Assembly (NCBI GenBank): GCA_007449985.2
Contig: VIIQ02000601.1
Coordinates: 62,001-126,000, forward strand
Reading direction: 5' to 3'
Source of the DNA: Desmodesmus armatus
Taxonomy: Eukaryota > Chlorophyta > Chlorophyceae > Sphaeropleales > Scenedesmaceae
Length of the DNA: 64,000 nucleotides
Made by a program: the position numbers and the translations under genes. This document shows, piece after piece, positions 27,927 through 41,100 of the stretch (positions are counted from its first letter, which is position 1; each line of letters opens with the position of its first letter). The notes beneath the pieces are model-generated. The model did not search any database and had not been told where the DNA came from. It was given only the letters and a program-made list of their open reading frames with translations.

Positions 27927-30900
27927 ATGACAGCAGGCGTATTGCAGAGGCTACCAGTGGTGGTGGCAGTGCTGCTGGTGCTGGTGGCTTGGCATGCAGC
28001 TGCTTCTGGGGATGATGCAGTGCAGCAGTTGAAGCAACAGCAACAACTGAAATACGAGCAGGCCAATGACCTCAGGTGAGCATAGTTTTCAGCAGTACTT
28101 GCACCATGGCATCTGGTGATGTTGCACTGGCTTTATACCCCTCACAATCTCATTCAAGACAAGCCTGCACCTGCACTGCGTTTGGCCCTGATACTGCAGG
28201 AGCAAACAGGGGGCATCCACACGAGATGCAAAACACGCCATTGAGCTGCTGAAGTTTGCGGCAGGGATCGTACCAGCAGCCAGTACCTGGAACCATGCAG
28301 GCTCACAGCACGGCAGCAAGCAGCAACCGCAGCCAGTGCACGGCTTCCCACACATGGCCTTCAATACCACTGGCAGGGCAGATGCACTCAGGGAGCTGGC
28401 CAAGGCTTACCAGGTGAATTTAGCGGCACACCTAGTGCTTTCCTTGGCGGGGTTGATATTTATAGCATGGCGAGATAGCAATGGGTGGTGAGTGTGTGCA
28501 GAGTGGCTGAGGAAGTTGTGCACGTGCAAGCTAGTCCAGCACTGGCCATCCTGTAGCAGCAGTACTACTGAGTAGCAGTGTCCGCAGTGTCCATACAGTC
28601 ATCCCCATGCTTCCTGGCTTGCCTTGACCTTGACACTGGAGCTCTTTCCACACCAGTCTCCTGTGCTGTATGTGTGCTGCTGCAGAAGGGAAGTGGTGTA
28701 GATGTCAACCACAAACTGTCCTTGGAGCTGTACAGGCGTGCAGCTGAGTTTGGGGACGCGGAGGCCCAGGGCATGATGGGCATGCGCATGGCAGTGGGGC
28801 TGCACCACTTCGGCAGCTTCGAGGGAGCATCTATACGGATGTTTGTGCCGGTAAGGACACTGTAGCTGGTTGGGTCATACTGCCTTTGTTTCTCAACCAA
28901 GTTGTAGGGAAGCCTGAGGTGGTTTAGGTGGGGTGCAGCGCTTGCATGCAGCACCAGCACTGCAGTTATGCAGCATCTTGCCTGTCGCAGGGTCAGAACC
29001 AGCGTTGGCCAGCATGGCCTCACAAGCCGCCTGTCACACCGCTGTGCTTGTGAAGGATGTGTGTCTGCAAGCAGTTGACACCCTTTTTCTGCGGGTGTCT
29101 TGCTCATGCAGCCTGATGAGGCTGGTGCCATCCTCAACTACTACTTTGGTGCGGCCAACGGCGACTTGTTTGCTAGTGCTGCCCTGGGCTACCGCCATGC
29201 TTTTGGTTTGGGGGTGCCCAAAAGCTGCTGGAGTGCAGTTGCTTACTACAAGTACGTGGGGTTACGCCGCCGACTTGTCCTGACTGTCTTTTCATAGCCC
29301 TCGGCAGCAATAGCAGCCTCTGCAGCATGGGTTGACCTGCATTGACAACGGCACAGGAGTTGTCGTCATACGTGTCAATGTGACTCGTTAGCAGAGTTTG
29401 CAGGCGCTTGCCTCGCTAATTGTGTTGACGAGCATCCAGCACAGCACGCCCCAACAGTCAATGGTGGTGACAGCGTGTGTGGTGCCCCTGCCTGTTGAGT
29501 GCCATCCATCTGGGCTCAGGCACCATTCGGGTGTGCCTTGTGGTTGGGAGCTCTTGACTAGGGCAAAACACTGCAGGACTGCATCTTGCGTGCATGGTTG
29601 TAACAGTGCTGCAGGTAGTCAACAGCTCCCTAGCCGCAGCCTTGCCCTCTGTGTGTTATAGTCACACCATCTCAACTGGTGTGACAGCAGCAGGCCTGTA
29701 TGCAGACTGAAGAGCGCGTGTTTGACCCAGTGCCTGTGCTGTGTGCTGTGTGCTGCTGCAGGCCTGTTGCTGAGGCAGTTGTGCAGAAGGCGGTCATGTC
29801 TGCCGTAGTTGCCGGGGCACTGGGCAGCAGCAGTGGGGTTGGCCTGCCTCAGATTGAGCGGGTGCGCCTGAATGTGCATGCCAACCAGGTGAGCGGTATT
29901 GTTCATCTTGCAGAGTGATGTGTGTACCCTTGTGCATGTTCCAACAGTATGCATGACTCATGGCTTTTTGAGTGAATACCTTTCTTCATGGGTGAGGTTG
30001 CTGACAGGATCGGCAACGGTCAATGGCAGTTGGTGTATCTCCTGCCAGTTGAAGCCCGCTTGCATTGCATGTCACAGACAACAGACATGTCTGCCATTTC
30101 CTTCAGCAGCCGTCACATGGATATATTGACCCTTGACCTGCAACCAACTGATAACTGTCAGAAGGGCAAATCAGGCATGTGCGTCCTGGCCAGCTCGTGG
30201 AAAAGCACTCTATGCTTACAGCAGTACCTTGTAATCATGTATTGCCTGCACAGGGCATCAAGCCGGACCGCCAGCGCGAGGTCCTGCAGTACTACCAGTA
30301 CAGTGCAGACCGCGGCAACGTGGAGGCACAGACAGCAGTGGGCACGCTGCTCAATATTGGCACACACGGTGTTGTGCGCGACCACGAGGCGGCTGCGCAC
30401 TACCTGCAGCGGGCTGCTGCTGCTGGCAGTGCTGAGGCCATGGCGCACTTGGGGCACATGTATGGTGCTGGCATTGGAGTTGAAAAAGTGAGCATCTTTG
30501 CATCACCTTACCCTAGGAAAATGAGTATTGGCGTGGGGCCGTGGGGTCGCCAATGCGCAACTTGGCGTGGGCGCCAATGTCTTGGTTGGATGCAGACGCA
30601 GTCGGCAGCAGTTTGTGTTGTAGCTCAACAGGCACATTTTACCACGGGTTTGCTGCAGGGGTGTGGCGCAACAGGCGGTTGTTGACACAGCCGTCACAGC
30701 AACCAGCAGGCTTCATGAGCATCGCCAGGAATGCGACCCAGCCAACACAAACCCGTTGCCCAGCAGTCTGTGTGCACTTGCTTGTTTCTGCTGCTGCTCC
30801 TGCTGCTGCGCAGAACTACGCAGAGGCGCTACGCTGGTTCCGCAAGGCAGCTGACAAGAACAACGGCCTGGGCCTGTACGGCCTGGGCTACATGTACATG

Positions 30901-33529
30901 TCAGGCACGGGCGTTGCGCAGGACTATGACACAGCATTCAAGAAGCTTCAGGCAGCTGCTGATGCTGGGGACAGGGACGCACACTTCTACCTGGGGACCA
31001 TGTACTACAATGTGAGAGGAGTGACAGGGCTGCTGCTTGGTGTGGGCTTGGTAGTTGCAGGCTGGTGGTGCTGGTGGGGAGTGCAGTGTGGGGGTGTTGG
31101 TGTGTATGAGCAGCAACCACCAGATGATTCATTGCCTGGGCATCGCCTGGGTTGGCGTGCGCAATTGCATGCATCTCGTCTGGTAGTGGCCGCTGTGCAG
31201 TGTTGTTCCCTTGCCATGTCCTGTGCAAAAAGGCATGGGCAAGGCAATGTGCACTTGCCCTGATTGGCTGTTCTGTCTGTGTCGTGTGTGCTGTGCTGTG
31301 CCATGTTTCCTTGACGTATGCTGTGATCATATGTCTGCAGGGCCTGGGCATGCGGCGCAAGAGTCTCAGCAAGGCGTTTGTGCACTTCTTCCAGGTCAGA
31401 CATGCAGGGGCATTCACTCTAGTCAGGCAAAGACAGGCTGCTACACGTACCCTGACCTGCAGATGTGAGAGCGCAGGTTCATTTTGCAAATTCTTGTAGA
31501 GTCTTGCAGCTGTGGTTGGCCTTGTGCGGGGTTGTCCCAGTGTCAACTTTCTTATAAAGATCCCTCATGCATGGGTGCCTCTGTTTCTTAGTTGGGTGTC
31601 TCTTGGGCATACGTCAGTCAACTCAAAGCATACTGCAGCATGTGGTGTGAGCTGCTACAAGCCGTGTGCTGACATCTCCCAGTATCGTAGTGCTCAGATC
31701 ACTTAGACCAAACAACCATATCGTCTACATCATACAGGTCAACTCCTCTGTGTAGTTTTGCTGACTGCATATGGCCATGCATGCTTTGTGCACTGCTGCA
31801 CTGCTGCAGGCTGCGTCAGCAGGTCACGTGCAGGCGCAGTACAATGTGGCCATGATGCACCTGGCAGGCAAGGGCACACAGCGCGCCTGCAAGCCAGCAC
31901 TAACAAACCTCAAAGCCTTGGTGGAGAAGGGCCCCCAGGCAGGAGCACTGCAGGCAGCACACGAGGCGTTCTTCAAGGGACACCACAATCAGGTGGGGGT
32001 GCTGGTCGGATGCTTGGTTAGAGATCGGGGGACCACTCCTACCAGACAGGTGTGATAGTGTGGTTTGAGAAACTGTCCTTTCCTCCGTGTGCCTCCGCAT
32101 GACTGTTGAGTGCGTTAGGGTAGATCTGTTGCTTCAAAATCACCTCTAACTGTTGCCCGTCTTGCTGTACCTGTACTGTGTGCAGGCACTGCTGCTGTAC
32201 CTCCAAGCAGCCGAGCTAGGCATGGAAGTCGCCCAAAGCAACGCAGCTTGGATGCTTCAGCGCGGCTTCGGCCACTCCGGGCCCCTCGCCGCTGCAGTCG
32301 CCACCACCATGTACCGCCGCTCTGCCGAGCAAGGCAACGTAGTTTCCTTGCTTCAGCTCGGCGACTGCTACTACTACGGGGGCGGGGTGGAGCAGGACTG
32401 GGTGCGCTCTTCAGCCATCTACTATGAAGCTTACAAGCTTGGCAGTCCAGAGGCTATGTTCAACCTAGGGTTTATGCACGAGTTTGGTGCTGGGGTGCCG
32501 AAGGATATGGCCCTTGCCCTGCGATTCTACAACATGGCGAAACACACGAATGCGGACGCAGCTCTGCCTGTGTACCTTGCGCGTTCGTGGCTCAAGATTC
32601 ACGAGACATGGGAGTGGCTGCGGCCGTCGCTGCCGCGGGCCGTTGTAGCTGCGCTGAACTGGCTCTTTGAGCTACGGCCGGCATCATCGGCTGCGGCAGG
32701 CGGCTTCTGGGCCCATACAAGCCCTGGGGAGGGGATTCCCCAGCTTGCAGCACCTACAGCGCACGGGCTGTTGCCTTCTGGGGGTGGGGATGGCTCCTCT
32801 GGGGGTGGGGACGGTGCTTCAGGCGATCAGCAAAGCAGCGAGCACGGTCAGCACGGTCAGTACAGTCAGTATGGTCAGCACCAGCAGGGAAGTGGTGGTG
32901 GAGGGTCCAGCTGGTGGATGGCTCTTTCCCCAGGGATGCTGATGTGGCGCTGGGATGCAGTGGTATGGAAGCTTACAGAGACAGTGGGGCTCGCAGGGCT
33001 GAGTGTGAACTCTTTCCTGCAAGAGTATTCAGACTTTGGGGAGACTGTGCTGCTGTTTGTGCTGCTGGGGGTGCTGCTGCTGGTGCTGCACATCCGGCGG
33101 CAGAGGCAGCAGGCGCTGCAAGTGGGGCTAATGGCTGCTTTGGCGCAGCCGGATCAGGCACAGCAGCTAGTGGCGCAGCAGATTGCGGCACAGCTGGGGA
33201 TGGACTTAGGGGCAGCTGGGCAGGCTGCGCGGCAGGCTGCGATGACTGCTGTTGCACAGCAGGCCTTGGCGGCAGCAGGGGGGCGGCAGGGTGCGGTCAC
33301 TGCAGCTGTGCAGCAGCCAAGTGGTGCGGTCCCTGCAGCTGTGCAGCAGGCAGCTGGGGGTGAGGCTGCAGGGGGAGGTGCTGCGGCGGGAGTAGGGGCG
33401 ACAGCAGAGATTGAGCCAGCAGATGGGGAGCAGCAGCAGCAGGAGATGCCAGCGAGCAGCGAACAGCCGCCGCCATCAAGCACCAGCAGACGTGAGGAGG
33501 GTAGCAGTAGCGCTGAGAGTGATAGTTGA
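27927..33529 (+). CDS. HRD3: HRD3/SEL1L-like ERAD subunit with Sel1 repeats
   Basis: Ten exons: 27927-28075, 28200-28413, 28686-28850, 29112-29251, 29762-29888, 30254-30487, 30814-31011, 31341-31394, 31810-31992, 32186-33529. All phases close, giving 935 aa. Known role: HRD3/SEL1L is the ER-membrane partner of the ubiquitin ligase HRD1 and hands misfolded luminal clients to it. An N-terminal signal peptide is visible (VVVAVLLVLVAWHAAA). Sel1-like repeats run from about residue 100 to 610, for example AAEFGDAEAQGMMG, YSADRGNVEAQTAVG, AADKNNGLGLYGLGYMYM and SAEQGNVVSLLQLGDCYYYG. One C-terminal membrane helix (ETVLLFVLLGVLLLVLHI) is followed by a basic RRQRQQ and an unusual ~130-residue Gln/Ala/Pro/Ser-rich cytosolic tail. 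A Gly/Ser/Gln-rich linker precedes the helix. Family length is 800-900 aa, so the gene is complete. Confidence 0.93.
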
Positions 33530-33989
33530 GTTGGGTTTGTTTGTATGCTTTGGCGGGGGGTGGTGGATAGGTCACTTTTGGGTGTGATACACTCTGTAAT
33601 TTGATACTTGGGCGGTTTGCCAGCCCTCTGTGTGTGTTGCCAGACATGTCTGTCTGGCACTTGCACTGCAACTTGGTGGCAGCCTTCAGTGTTCAGGGAC
33701 TCATGAAGTACAGGCAATGGCTTGGTTGTCAAGTGTGCTAGCGCAGGCAGCACGACAATGCTGTATGCTGGGGCATGTCTGGCATTCGGGTCGGGGGGGG
33801 GGGTGTCTGGACGACGGCCGGTATCACCCTTCCTTTCGATGAGCAAGATCCACTGTCACCACCACCACCACTATCACCACACACAAGCCTTGGTGGCTCA
33901 AGCTCAGTGTCTGGCACATGTTCTGGAAAACACAGACCTGTTCAAGACCAATTCCAAGGACCACATCCGATTGCACCATGTACACAATG
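33530..33989. other. Convergent 3' region between HRD3 and PIG-X
   Basis: 460 bp between the stop codons of two convergent genes. TGTAA at 33595-33599, 66 nt after the HRD3 stop, is a good poly(A) signal candidate. A G9 run lies near 33794 and a CACCAC-rich patch near 33855. No gene is seen. Confidence 0.5.
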
Positions 33990-36000
33990 TTACAAAGCAG
34001 CTGCCTCTGTTGGCTGCGCCCTGAGGGCCGTCCAGCTCACAGCCAAGCAGCACGCTGCAGTGACCAACAGCGTCCCCCATGACACCAAGGCTTCATGTTG
34101 GAGGTTGCCTGCTGGAACCAACCACAGCACCCCTTCTTCACCATCACAAAGCTGACGCGCATCACTGCTGCCATTACTACTACTACTGCTGCCGGTGCTT
34201 GCACCCTGATTGTTGTCTTCCACACCACCTGCAGGGCTGCAGGTAGGGTCATCTCTGCATTTGCAGCACTGCTGCTGCTGCTCTTGCTGTAGTAGGGCTG
34301 CTGGGGGTGGCATGAGGTGTAGTGCTCCACCATGCTGCCTGCAGTCCACTAGCAGGTGTGGCCACGGCAGCCGGGCTGCAACATGCCCTGTGTGGGTGGG
34401 GTGGGTGGGTGGAGTTGGAGGGCGGGGGGGGAGCGTACACAACACAACGTGCAGTGCAGTCAGCAGGCGTCAACAGGAAAGGGTGGAGCTGTATTGTCGA
34501 GAAGAGTGCCATGGTCTGGTCAGGTTGCTGACGCCAGCACATGAGCAGCAGCTGGAACCTGCAGGAGTCCCTGGCTTGCATGTGAGCTGTCTGCAACCTG
34601 GCAGACCTCCTGCCATGCTCATGGGAAAGGTGCAGACCAGCCACTGATGTTGAAAAAGAACCTTGCAATGCAACAAAAGTTAAGAAAGTGAGCGGCATCC
34701 CGCCACATCAGCATTGTTGGCACACAACAGCCCCGCACCCACCCACACACACACACACCCTCTACCTAGGGGGGACTGCCTTGCTCCCTCCTCCTACCCA
34801 CCTGTCATGGTCCATCGCCAGCCCTGAAAGCCTGCAGCGTAAGGCTGCGGGTACTTGGCATGCAGGGGCACCACCAGCGCTAGCGGTGCTCCAGGCGCTG
34901 CCTGTTGCTGCAGCTGCTGCACTGTGGTGTTGAGGTGCAGCAGCAATGCTGTGTCCTGGCATGCAGGCGCTGGCCTGCAGGGCAGACATGTATAGCATGC
35001 AGGCAAGGACCAGGTGTGTTGTGAACTGAGCTTGAGCTCAGCCGAAGGAACCCTGCTGACAGTGTAAGACACTTGGACTATCATGGAGCACAAGTACACA
35101 ATGTGGGTAGGTGTGTGCAGGCAACGCAGCGGAGCTGCACAGTCAAGATCGTTTGTCAACCACAGCACTGCTGAAGTTGTGAGATGCAGAGGCCGGGGGA
35201 TGTGCAGAGGAAGTGTGGTCATCAAGGGGGCCAGCAAGAAGACAGCCATGGGCGGGGCAAGTGTATCATGACGCAGTCAATGCGTCTGGCACCAGAGGAT
35301 TGCTGTTCACACTTGGTAGGGCATGACACAACTGCTGCTTCAACAGGCTTGGTCCTACATGGATGTAGGAGGCCAAACTGTAACGATGCAGCCGCCACAG
35401 CTGCTGCCCCCCCCCCCCACCACTGGTGGTGGCACCACCACCGACATCACACACACCCTCACTAACGCATAGCATGTCAGTGCTAGAGATGAAAGCATGA
35501 CCATTATGTGTTTGGTGGCAGCCAAGCTGCTAGCAGTACCCCAGCAGCATGATTGCTCACAGTTCAAGGTCCAGAGGCCCCAGCAGCTGGAATTTGTAGG
35601 CATAGCCTTCGACTCTGCTGCTGTCACGTTGTGCACTCCTCGTCAAGTCTTCCAGCTGGTAAGGGTCTGCAAATATGCTGCTTGGCAACTGCTGAAGCAG
35701 CGATAAAGGACAAAGGGAAAAGCTTTCGACACTGCCTGTAGGAGTTGCTGCAGTAACATGAATGTGAAGAGTCTTGTGGAAGCCTTTGCCATCTAAGCGC
35801 CTGTGCATGCTGACGATGCTGCCCCAGGCTGCTTCGTCTGCAACAGAGGTCTGAAGGTCTCCTGGATCGACTTGAAGGGATGCAGCTAGCTCGGACCACA
35901 CGTTGTCTATTAGAGACAGTGCCTGTGGGGTACCGCTGAAGACAAGCAGCAACAGCAGCAGGGCAGGTGCTGATCGAGCAGCTGCCCTCACGCAAGTCAT
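33990..36000 (-). CDS. PIGX: PIG-X-like subunit of GPI mannosyltransferase I
   Basis: Three - strand exons: 35561-36000, 34802-34974, 33990-34375. Phases close (2, then 1), giving 332 aa. Known role: PIG-X (yeast Pbn1) stabilises the PIG-M catalytic subunit that adds the first mannose to GPI precursors in the ER. Visible features: an N-terminal signal peptide (APALLLLLLVFSGTPQALS), the luminal family segments GFHKTLHIHV, SSIFADPYQLEDL and VVPLHAKYPQPY, the PHLLVDC strand, and a C-terminal membrane helix preceded by LVPAGNLQHEALVSWGTLL. A low-complexity Gln/Ser-rich insert precedes the last helix. The start is the first ATG in the frame. PIG-X is poorly conserved in sequence, so the call rests on motif order. 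The gene is convergent with HRD3. Confidence 0.88.
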
Positions 36001-36063
36001 TGTGTTTTGTCTGAACAACAAAGTGTCGGCTGCTGAAGCTGACTCGGCGACAATGAGGAGACG

Positions 36064-36154
36064 ACTGAGCACGATCCAGATAAACAGTTTGATCGTGCTC
36101 AGTGCTCAGATAAACAGATAGATCATAGAACTGGATGTGATCTATGATCTATCT
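36064..36154. promoter_or_regulatory. Two adjacent perfect inverted repeats upstream of PIG-X
   Basis: ACTGAGCACGATC at 36064-36076 pairs perfectly with GATCGTGCTCAGT at 36091-36103 (13 bp arms, 14 nt loop). AGATAGATCATA at 36116-36127 pairs perfectly with TATGATCTATCT at 36143-36154 (12 bp arms, 15 nt loop). The motif CAGATAAACAG occurs in the first loop and again between the two palindromes. They lie 64-154 bp upstream of the PIG-X ATG, so they could be regulatory sites or 5' UTR hairpins. Function is unknown. Confidence 0.7.
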
Positions 36155-36802
36155 ATAATTGGATACATATGTCAGCTACAAGTACTTGCGTGAAACGAAA
36201 CCAACCACGAATCTCAGCACCAAACCAACATGTTCTTTGATGCCGCGACAGACAGGGGATGGGACCAAGGGTGTCTTTGAACTTTGAACTTTTGACAGTG
36301 CACGCTTGCCCTGGCTGTGTGCAAGTTGTGCTGGCAATGGCGCCTTGTAGCTGCAGACTCTGGAATGCATTGCTGCTGCAGCCTGGACTGGTGTTAGGGA
36401 GATACCACAATAGCTACCCACGCAACCATACATTAGGCAACCATTGGGCTGTATGCTGGCATCAACCACAGGGCTTGGCATGCGAGGACAAGGTTTAAAC
36501 ATGTGCAGCTGAACCAATCAGCTTCGTAAAATGCCTGTAAGCACTGCGGCAAGGAGACACACTCACAAGCCTCAACTTTCCCCTTGGCCCTTGGTCCTAG
36601 TTTGCAAGGCAGGGGCAGGGACATAACTTGCCCCCAGGACCTGGCACAGGCATAGGGCAAGGCCCAAAATTTGACAACCGCACCCTCACAACAAGGGGGC
36701 CTGCTCATCAACACTGCAGCTGCAGTGCAGCTAATGGCTGCCTGAGTGTGGTTATACACTGTCAGGCGCTTCAGCAACAGGCCCATGCGATGCAGATCCA
36801 AC
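36155..36802. other. Intergenic sequence upstream of PIG-X
   Basis: No recognisable gene. A few - strand frames of about 110-120 codons exist but show no family resemblance or supporting splice structure. The LINE cluster begins at 36803, where the first target-site duplication starts. Confidence 0.35.
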
Positions 36803-36815
36803 TTATTATACAGAA

Positions 36816-37774
36816 ATGAATGAAGGTGTTACACGGGTTTCTCAAGCAACTACGTTGCAACTGAACCCAGCCACGGATGGACACAACCAGCACGGAAGGG
36901 GCCGTTCGGACAAACCCCACCATCAAAAGCTTGTCACGCACACTCAGTGTGCTTCCAGATTGCGAACACAGAGATATAATACACTGGAAGGACTGAATGG
37001 CGCCAACGGCACTGCTTCTCGCACCTGCAGGGTTGCGACAAGAAAGGGCGGACGGAACAGAAAACAGCGAACACACAGCTGCGAGCCACAAAACACTCCC
37101 ACATGTTGCAGTGGGCGCACGTGGGGGCAACTTCACCGACACCACCAGTCGCTGCACTGTTCACAAGCCAGCAGGATAGAAGTCACACAGCAGCCAGCAA
37201 CTCACATGTCACCACATGCAGAAGCTCAATGCCTAACTACCCGCAAACCGTTGCCTCCTGACAGCACCACATGCCATGCAATGAAAGGCTGCTGTGTGAG
37301 CGCAAGCCCCTGCGCCCGCTTAGGGATGATTGCAGAAACCGCAAAGTCAGCCAAGACGCGCCAAAACTCCCCAACAGCAGCACGCCCTGCAATGCGCTCT
37401 ACCGTCAGCAGAGGCAACGCAGGACCTTCTGCTGCCACAGCCCACGCCACTCTGCGGCCGAAGTCAACAGCACCGATGCCAGCCAGACACACCATGTCCC
37501 ACACAATATGATGCAACCGGGGATGAGGTTTCACCCCCATCCACAAAGCTGCACACTGCAGGCCGCGGTCAGCAGCCAACCAAGGGGGGCGTCGCCCACC
37601 CGGTGAGCTCGCAACTGCCCCTCAATCTCCGCCCGCACCGCCCCTGCAACAGGACAATCCCAACAATGGTGCTGTACACCGGGCTCAGCAGCCCCACATG
37701 CTACACAAGAGGTGCATGTGTGCATGCGCTGGGCCGTAGGGAACGCGTCGAGGGTGAGCCGCCATGCAGCCTCT
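36816..37774 (-). mobile_element. LINE copy A, 5'-truncated, with target-site duplication
   Basis: About 959 bp of the 3' part of an L1-type LINE, 3' end at the low coordinate. A perfect 13 bp direct repeat TTATTATACAGAA flanks it (36803-36815 and 37775-37787). The + strand reading starts with an ATGAATGAAGG tail, i.e. a short CATT-type tail on the element strand. The coding remnant is frameshifted: one G is missing in a G run near 37585 relative to copy D. The zinc-finger residue context reads CWDCP instead of CWECP. Confidence 0.92.
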
Positions 37775-37787
37775 TTATTATACAGAA

Positions 37788-38158
37788 TGAATGAATGAAG
37801 GTGTTACACGGGTTTCTCAAGCAACTACGTTGCAACTGAACCCAGCCACGGATGGACACAACCAGCACGGAAGGGGGCCGTTCGGACAAACCCCACCATC
37901 AAAAGCTTGTCACGCACACTCAGTGTGCCTCCAGATTGCGAACACAGAGATATAATACACTGGAAGGACTGAATGGCGCCAACGGCACTGCTTCTCGCAC
38001 CTGCAGGGTTGCGACAAGAAAGGGCGGACGGAACAGAAAACAGCGAACACACAGCTGCGAGCCACAAAACACTCCCACATGTTGCAGTGGGCGCACGTGG
38101 GGGCAACTTCACCGACACCACCAGTCGCTGCACTGTTCACAAGCCAGCAGGATAGAAG
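37788..38158 (-). mobile_element. LINE copy B, 5'-truncated 3' fragment
   Basis: About 370 bp of the same LINE 3' end, starting immediately after the right target-site duplication of copy A and ending at GCAGGATAGAAG. It is followed by ATATTGTACAGAGAAGAAAG, which resembles the copy A target. It contains no complete coding domain. Confidence 0.9.
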
Positions 38159-38179
38159 ATATTGTACAGAGAAGAAAGA

Positions 38180-38195
38180 ATGAAGGTGTTACACG
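38180..38195 (-). mobile_element. LINE copy C, tiny 3'-end fragment
   Basis: Only ATGAAGGTGTTACACG, the extreme 3' end of the LINE, abutting copy D. It is either an extremely truncated insertion or the scar of one insertion inside another's 3' end. Confidence 0.75.
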
Positions 38196-41100
38196 GAATG
38201 AAGGTGTTACACGGGTTTCTCAAGCAACTACGTTGCAACTGAACCCAGCCACGGATGGACACAACCAGCACGGAAGGGGGCCGTTCGGACAAACCCCACC
38301 ATCAAAAGCTTGTCACGCACACTCAGTGTGCTTCCAGATTGCGAACACAGAGATATAATACACTGGAAGGACTGAATGGCGCCAACGGCACTGCTTCTCG
38401 CACCTGCAGGGTTGCGACAAGAAAGGGCGGACGGAACAGAAAACAGCGAACACACAGCTGCGAGCCACAAAACACTCCCACATGTTGCAGTGGGCGCACG
38501 TGGGGGCAACTTCACCGACACCACCAGTCGCTGCACTGTTCACAAGCCAGCAGGATAGAAGTCACACAGCAGCCAGCAACTCACATGTCACCACATGCAG
38601 AAGCTCAATGCCTAACTACCCGCAAACCGTTGCCTCCTGACAGCACCACATGCCATGCAATGAAAGGCTGCTGTGTGAGCGCAAGCCCCTGCGCCCGCTT
38701 AGGGATGATTGCAGAAACCGCAAAGTCAGCCAAGACGCGCCAAAACTCCCCAACAGCAGCACGCCCTGCAATGCGCTCTACCGTCAGCAGAGGCAACGCA
38801 GGACCTTCTGCTGCCACAGCCCACGCCACTCTGCGGCCGAAGTCAACAGCACCGATGCCAGCCAGACACACCATGTCCCACACAATATGATGCAACCGGG
38901 GATGAGGTTTCACCCCCATCCACAAAGCTGCACACTGCAGGCCGCGGTCAGCAGCCAACCAAGGGGGGGCGTCGCCCACCCGGTGAGCTCGCAACTGCCC
39001 CTCAATCTCCGCCCGCACCGCCCCTGCAACAGGACACTCCCAACAATGGTGCTGTACACCGGGCTCAGCAGCCCCACATGCTACACAAGAGGTGCCTGTG
39101 TGCATGCGCTGGGCCGTAGGGAACGCGTCGAGGGTGAGCCGCCATGCAGCCTCCTTGTGCTCATTAGGCACACGCAGCTTCCACCACCGCCGAAGCACCC
39201 GAGTGACCTCGGGCAATTGGCCCACAATTGGCTGCAGCATATCAACAGACAACACCCTCTGACGGAAGGCAGCATGCCTGTCAGCAATGGCTGACAGCGC
39301 ATCCAAGGATTGACACTGGGTAGCTAGCGACACAGTGAGGGCCTCAAGCTTCACCACATCCCCATTGCGAGTATGCCAGCCCAGATCAGCACACACCCTG
39401 TCCCTAGCTGCGGTAAGCTGAGCCTCCGAAACGGCCGGCAGCCGCCCGGATGGCCTACCCCGCAGCACTGCACGTGCTGCATCCTGCCACGCACTAGGGA
39501 TGGCCGCGACCAACACAGCCAACTCCTCCCTAGCCACCACCATGTTAGCATACCTAGGGCGATGCTGCAACACAGGGTCCCACACATGCATCCTGTATGC
39601 CTCCTCCCTTGCCCCCAGGTCAGGAATGGAACAGATAGCCTCAACCAGCTGCAACCAATGCAGCGCCTGCCCTGCACATTGCAGCTGGGTGAGGCCCAAC
39701 AAGTCAGGCACCACAAACTCCAACCCCACCATCACTTGCCGCTGCTGTCCATACCAGTCCCACTGCTCCCTCTGCGCCACCACCGGATTGGACCACAATG
39801 GGACATAGTAACACCACGGGCCGGGCTGGACCGGGTTAGCGCCCACATGGCGAATATACGGCAGAGCCCTGATGCCAAGGGCAAAAGCACGCAAGGGGTC
39901 TGGCAACAGCTGGCCCCCAGCGTCCCTGAACAACCGACCCTTGTCACACAAGGCCAAGCCCCAATAACCCCCACCAGGCACCACCGGCACATGGTGCTGC
40001 AACAGCTCCCTGCTGACTGCAACCCAAGGCTTGCGAGCATCCCCCACCAACACTTGCACTGCCTCACAAGCCAGGCGAGAGTGAAGGTGGGCCCGCACTG
40101 GCAGCAGACCCAAACCTCCCTCCCTAGGGTGGGCCTCCATACACGCCCTGGGCACCCCTGGTGCCCGTCGCTGATCATCATCAGGGCCCAGGCCAGCATC
40201 AACAAGGGCAGAGGCCCATTTGATTAGTTGCCTGGCATGCTCAGCTGGCAGGGCCCCAGCAAAGTGTGCATGATACAACAGTGTGGAGATAGCGTACCCA
40301 TTGAACGCGAAAGCCCGGCCAAACATGGACAGGTCAGGGATGCGGCTGATCTTCTGCACCCGTTCCCGCACAATGCTCAGCCGATGCTCCCAATCCACTC
40401 CAACCACCCCCACACTGCCAAAGACAACCCCCAGGCTTTTGCAGGTGTCACGCACCGCCATGCCTGCCACAGGGGCAGGATCCACCACCGCTTGGCCCAA
40501 AGGCAACAGTTGACACTTGGGTGGCTGCACCCGCTGGCCTGTGGCATCCCCATACACCGACAAATGCTCCAACAGGCCAGAAACATCAGCCTCCCCAGGC
40601 AGGAGGGGCTCCACATCATCCGCATACTGTGTGGCGACAAGCCTGCCGGCTGCGACATCAATACCAATGCCACACTGCTTGAGATGGCAGAGCAACGCCT
40701 GCCCTGCAAACAGGTACATCAGGGTGCCAGAGGGCAGCCCTGCCTAACCCCAGCACCACACCGAAAGAAAGAGCTCTGAAAGCCATTGACAACTGCACAT
40801 GTCAGAGTGTCTGTCAACAGCAGCTTCATCCACTGCAGAAACCCGGTACCCACCCCAAGGGCCTCCCCAGCTGCAAACAGAAACTCCCTTGACACAGTGT
40901 CATAAGCCTTCCTGAAGTCCAGGAAAGCAGCTATGGCTGTTTGGTGGCGGGCACGCAGCACCTGGGGCAGCAGCTGCAGCAGCCGCACACTATCCCCTAT
41001 GTGCCGATGCTGCAAAAAAGCACACTGCGCTGGATCGATCATGACCCCCGCCACTTGCAACAACCTGTTGGCCAGTAACTTGGCCATAAGACGGTAATCA

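Noticed and set aside
35404..35424. CRISPR or other regularly spaced repeat array
   Set aside because: Only homopolymer and microsatellite repeats are found in the window. The organism is eukaryotic and no spacer-repeat pattern exists.
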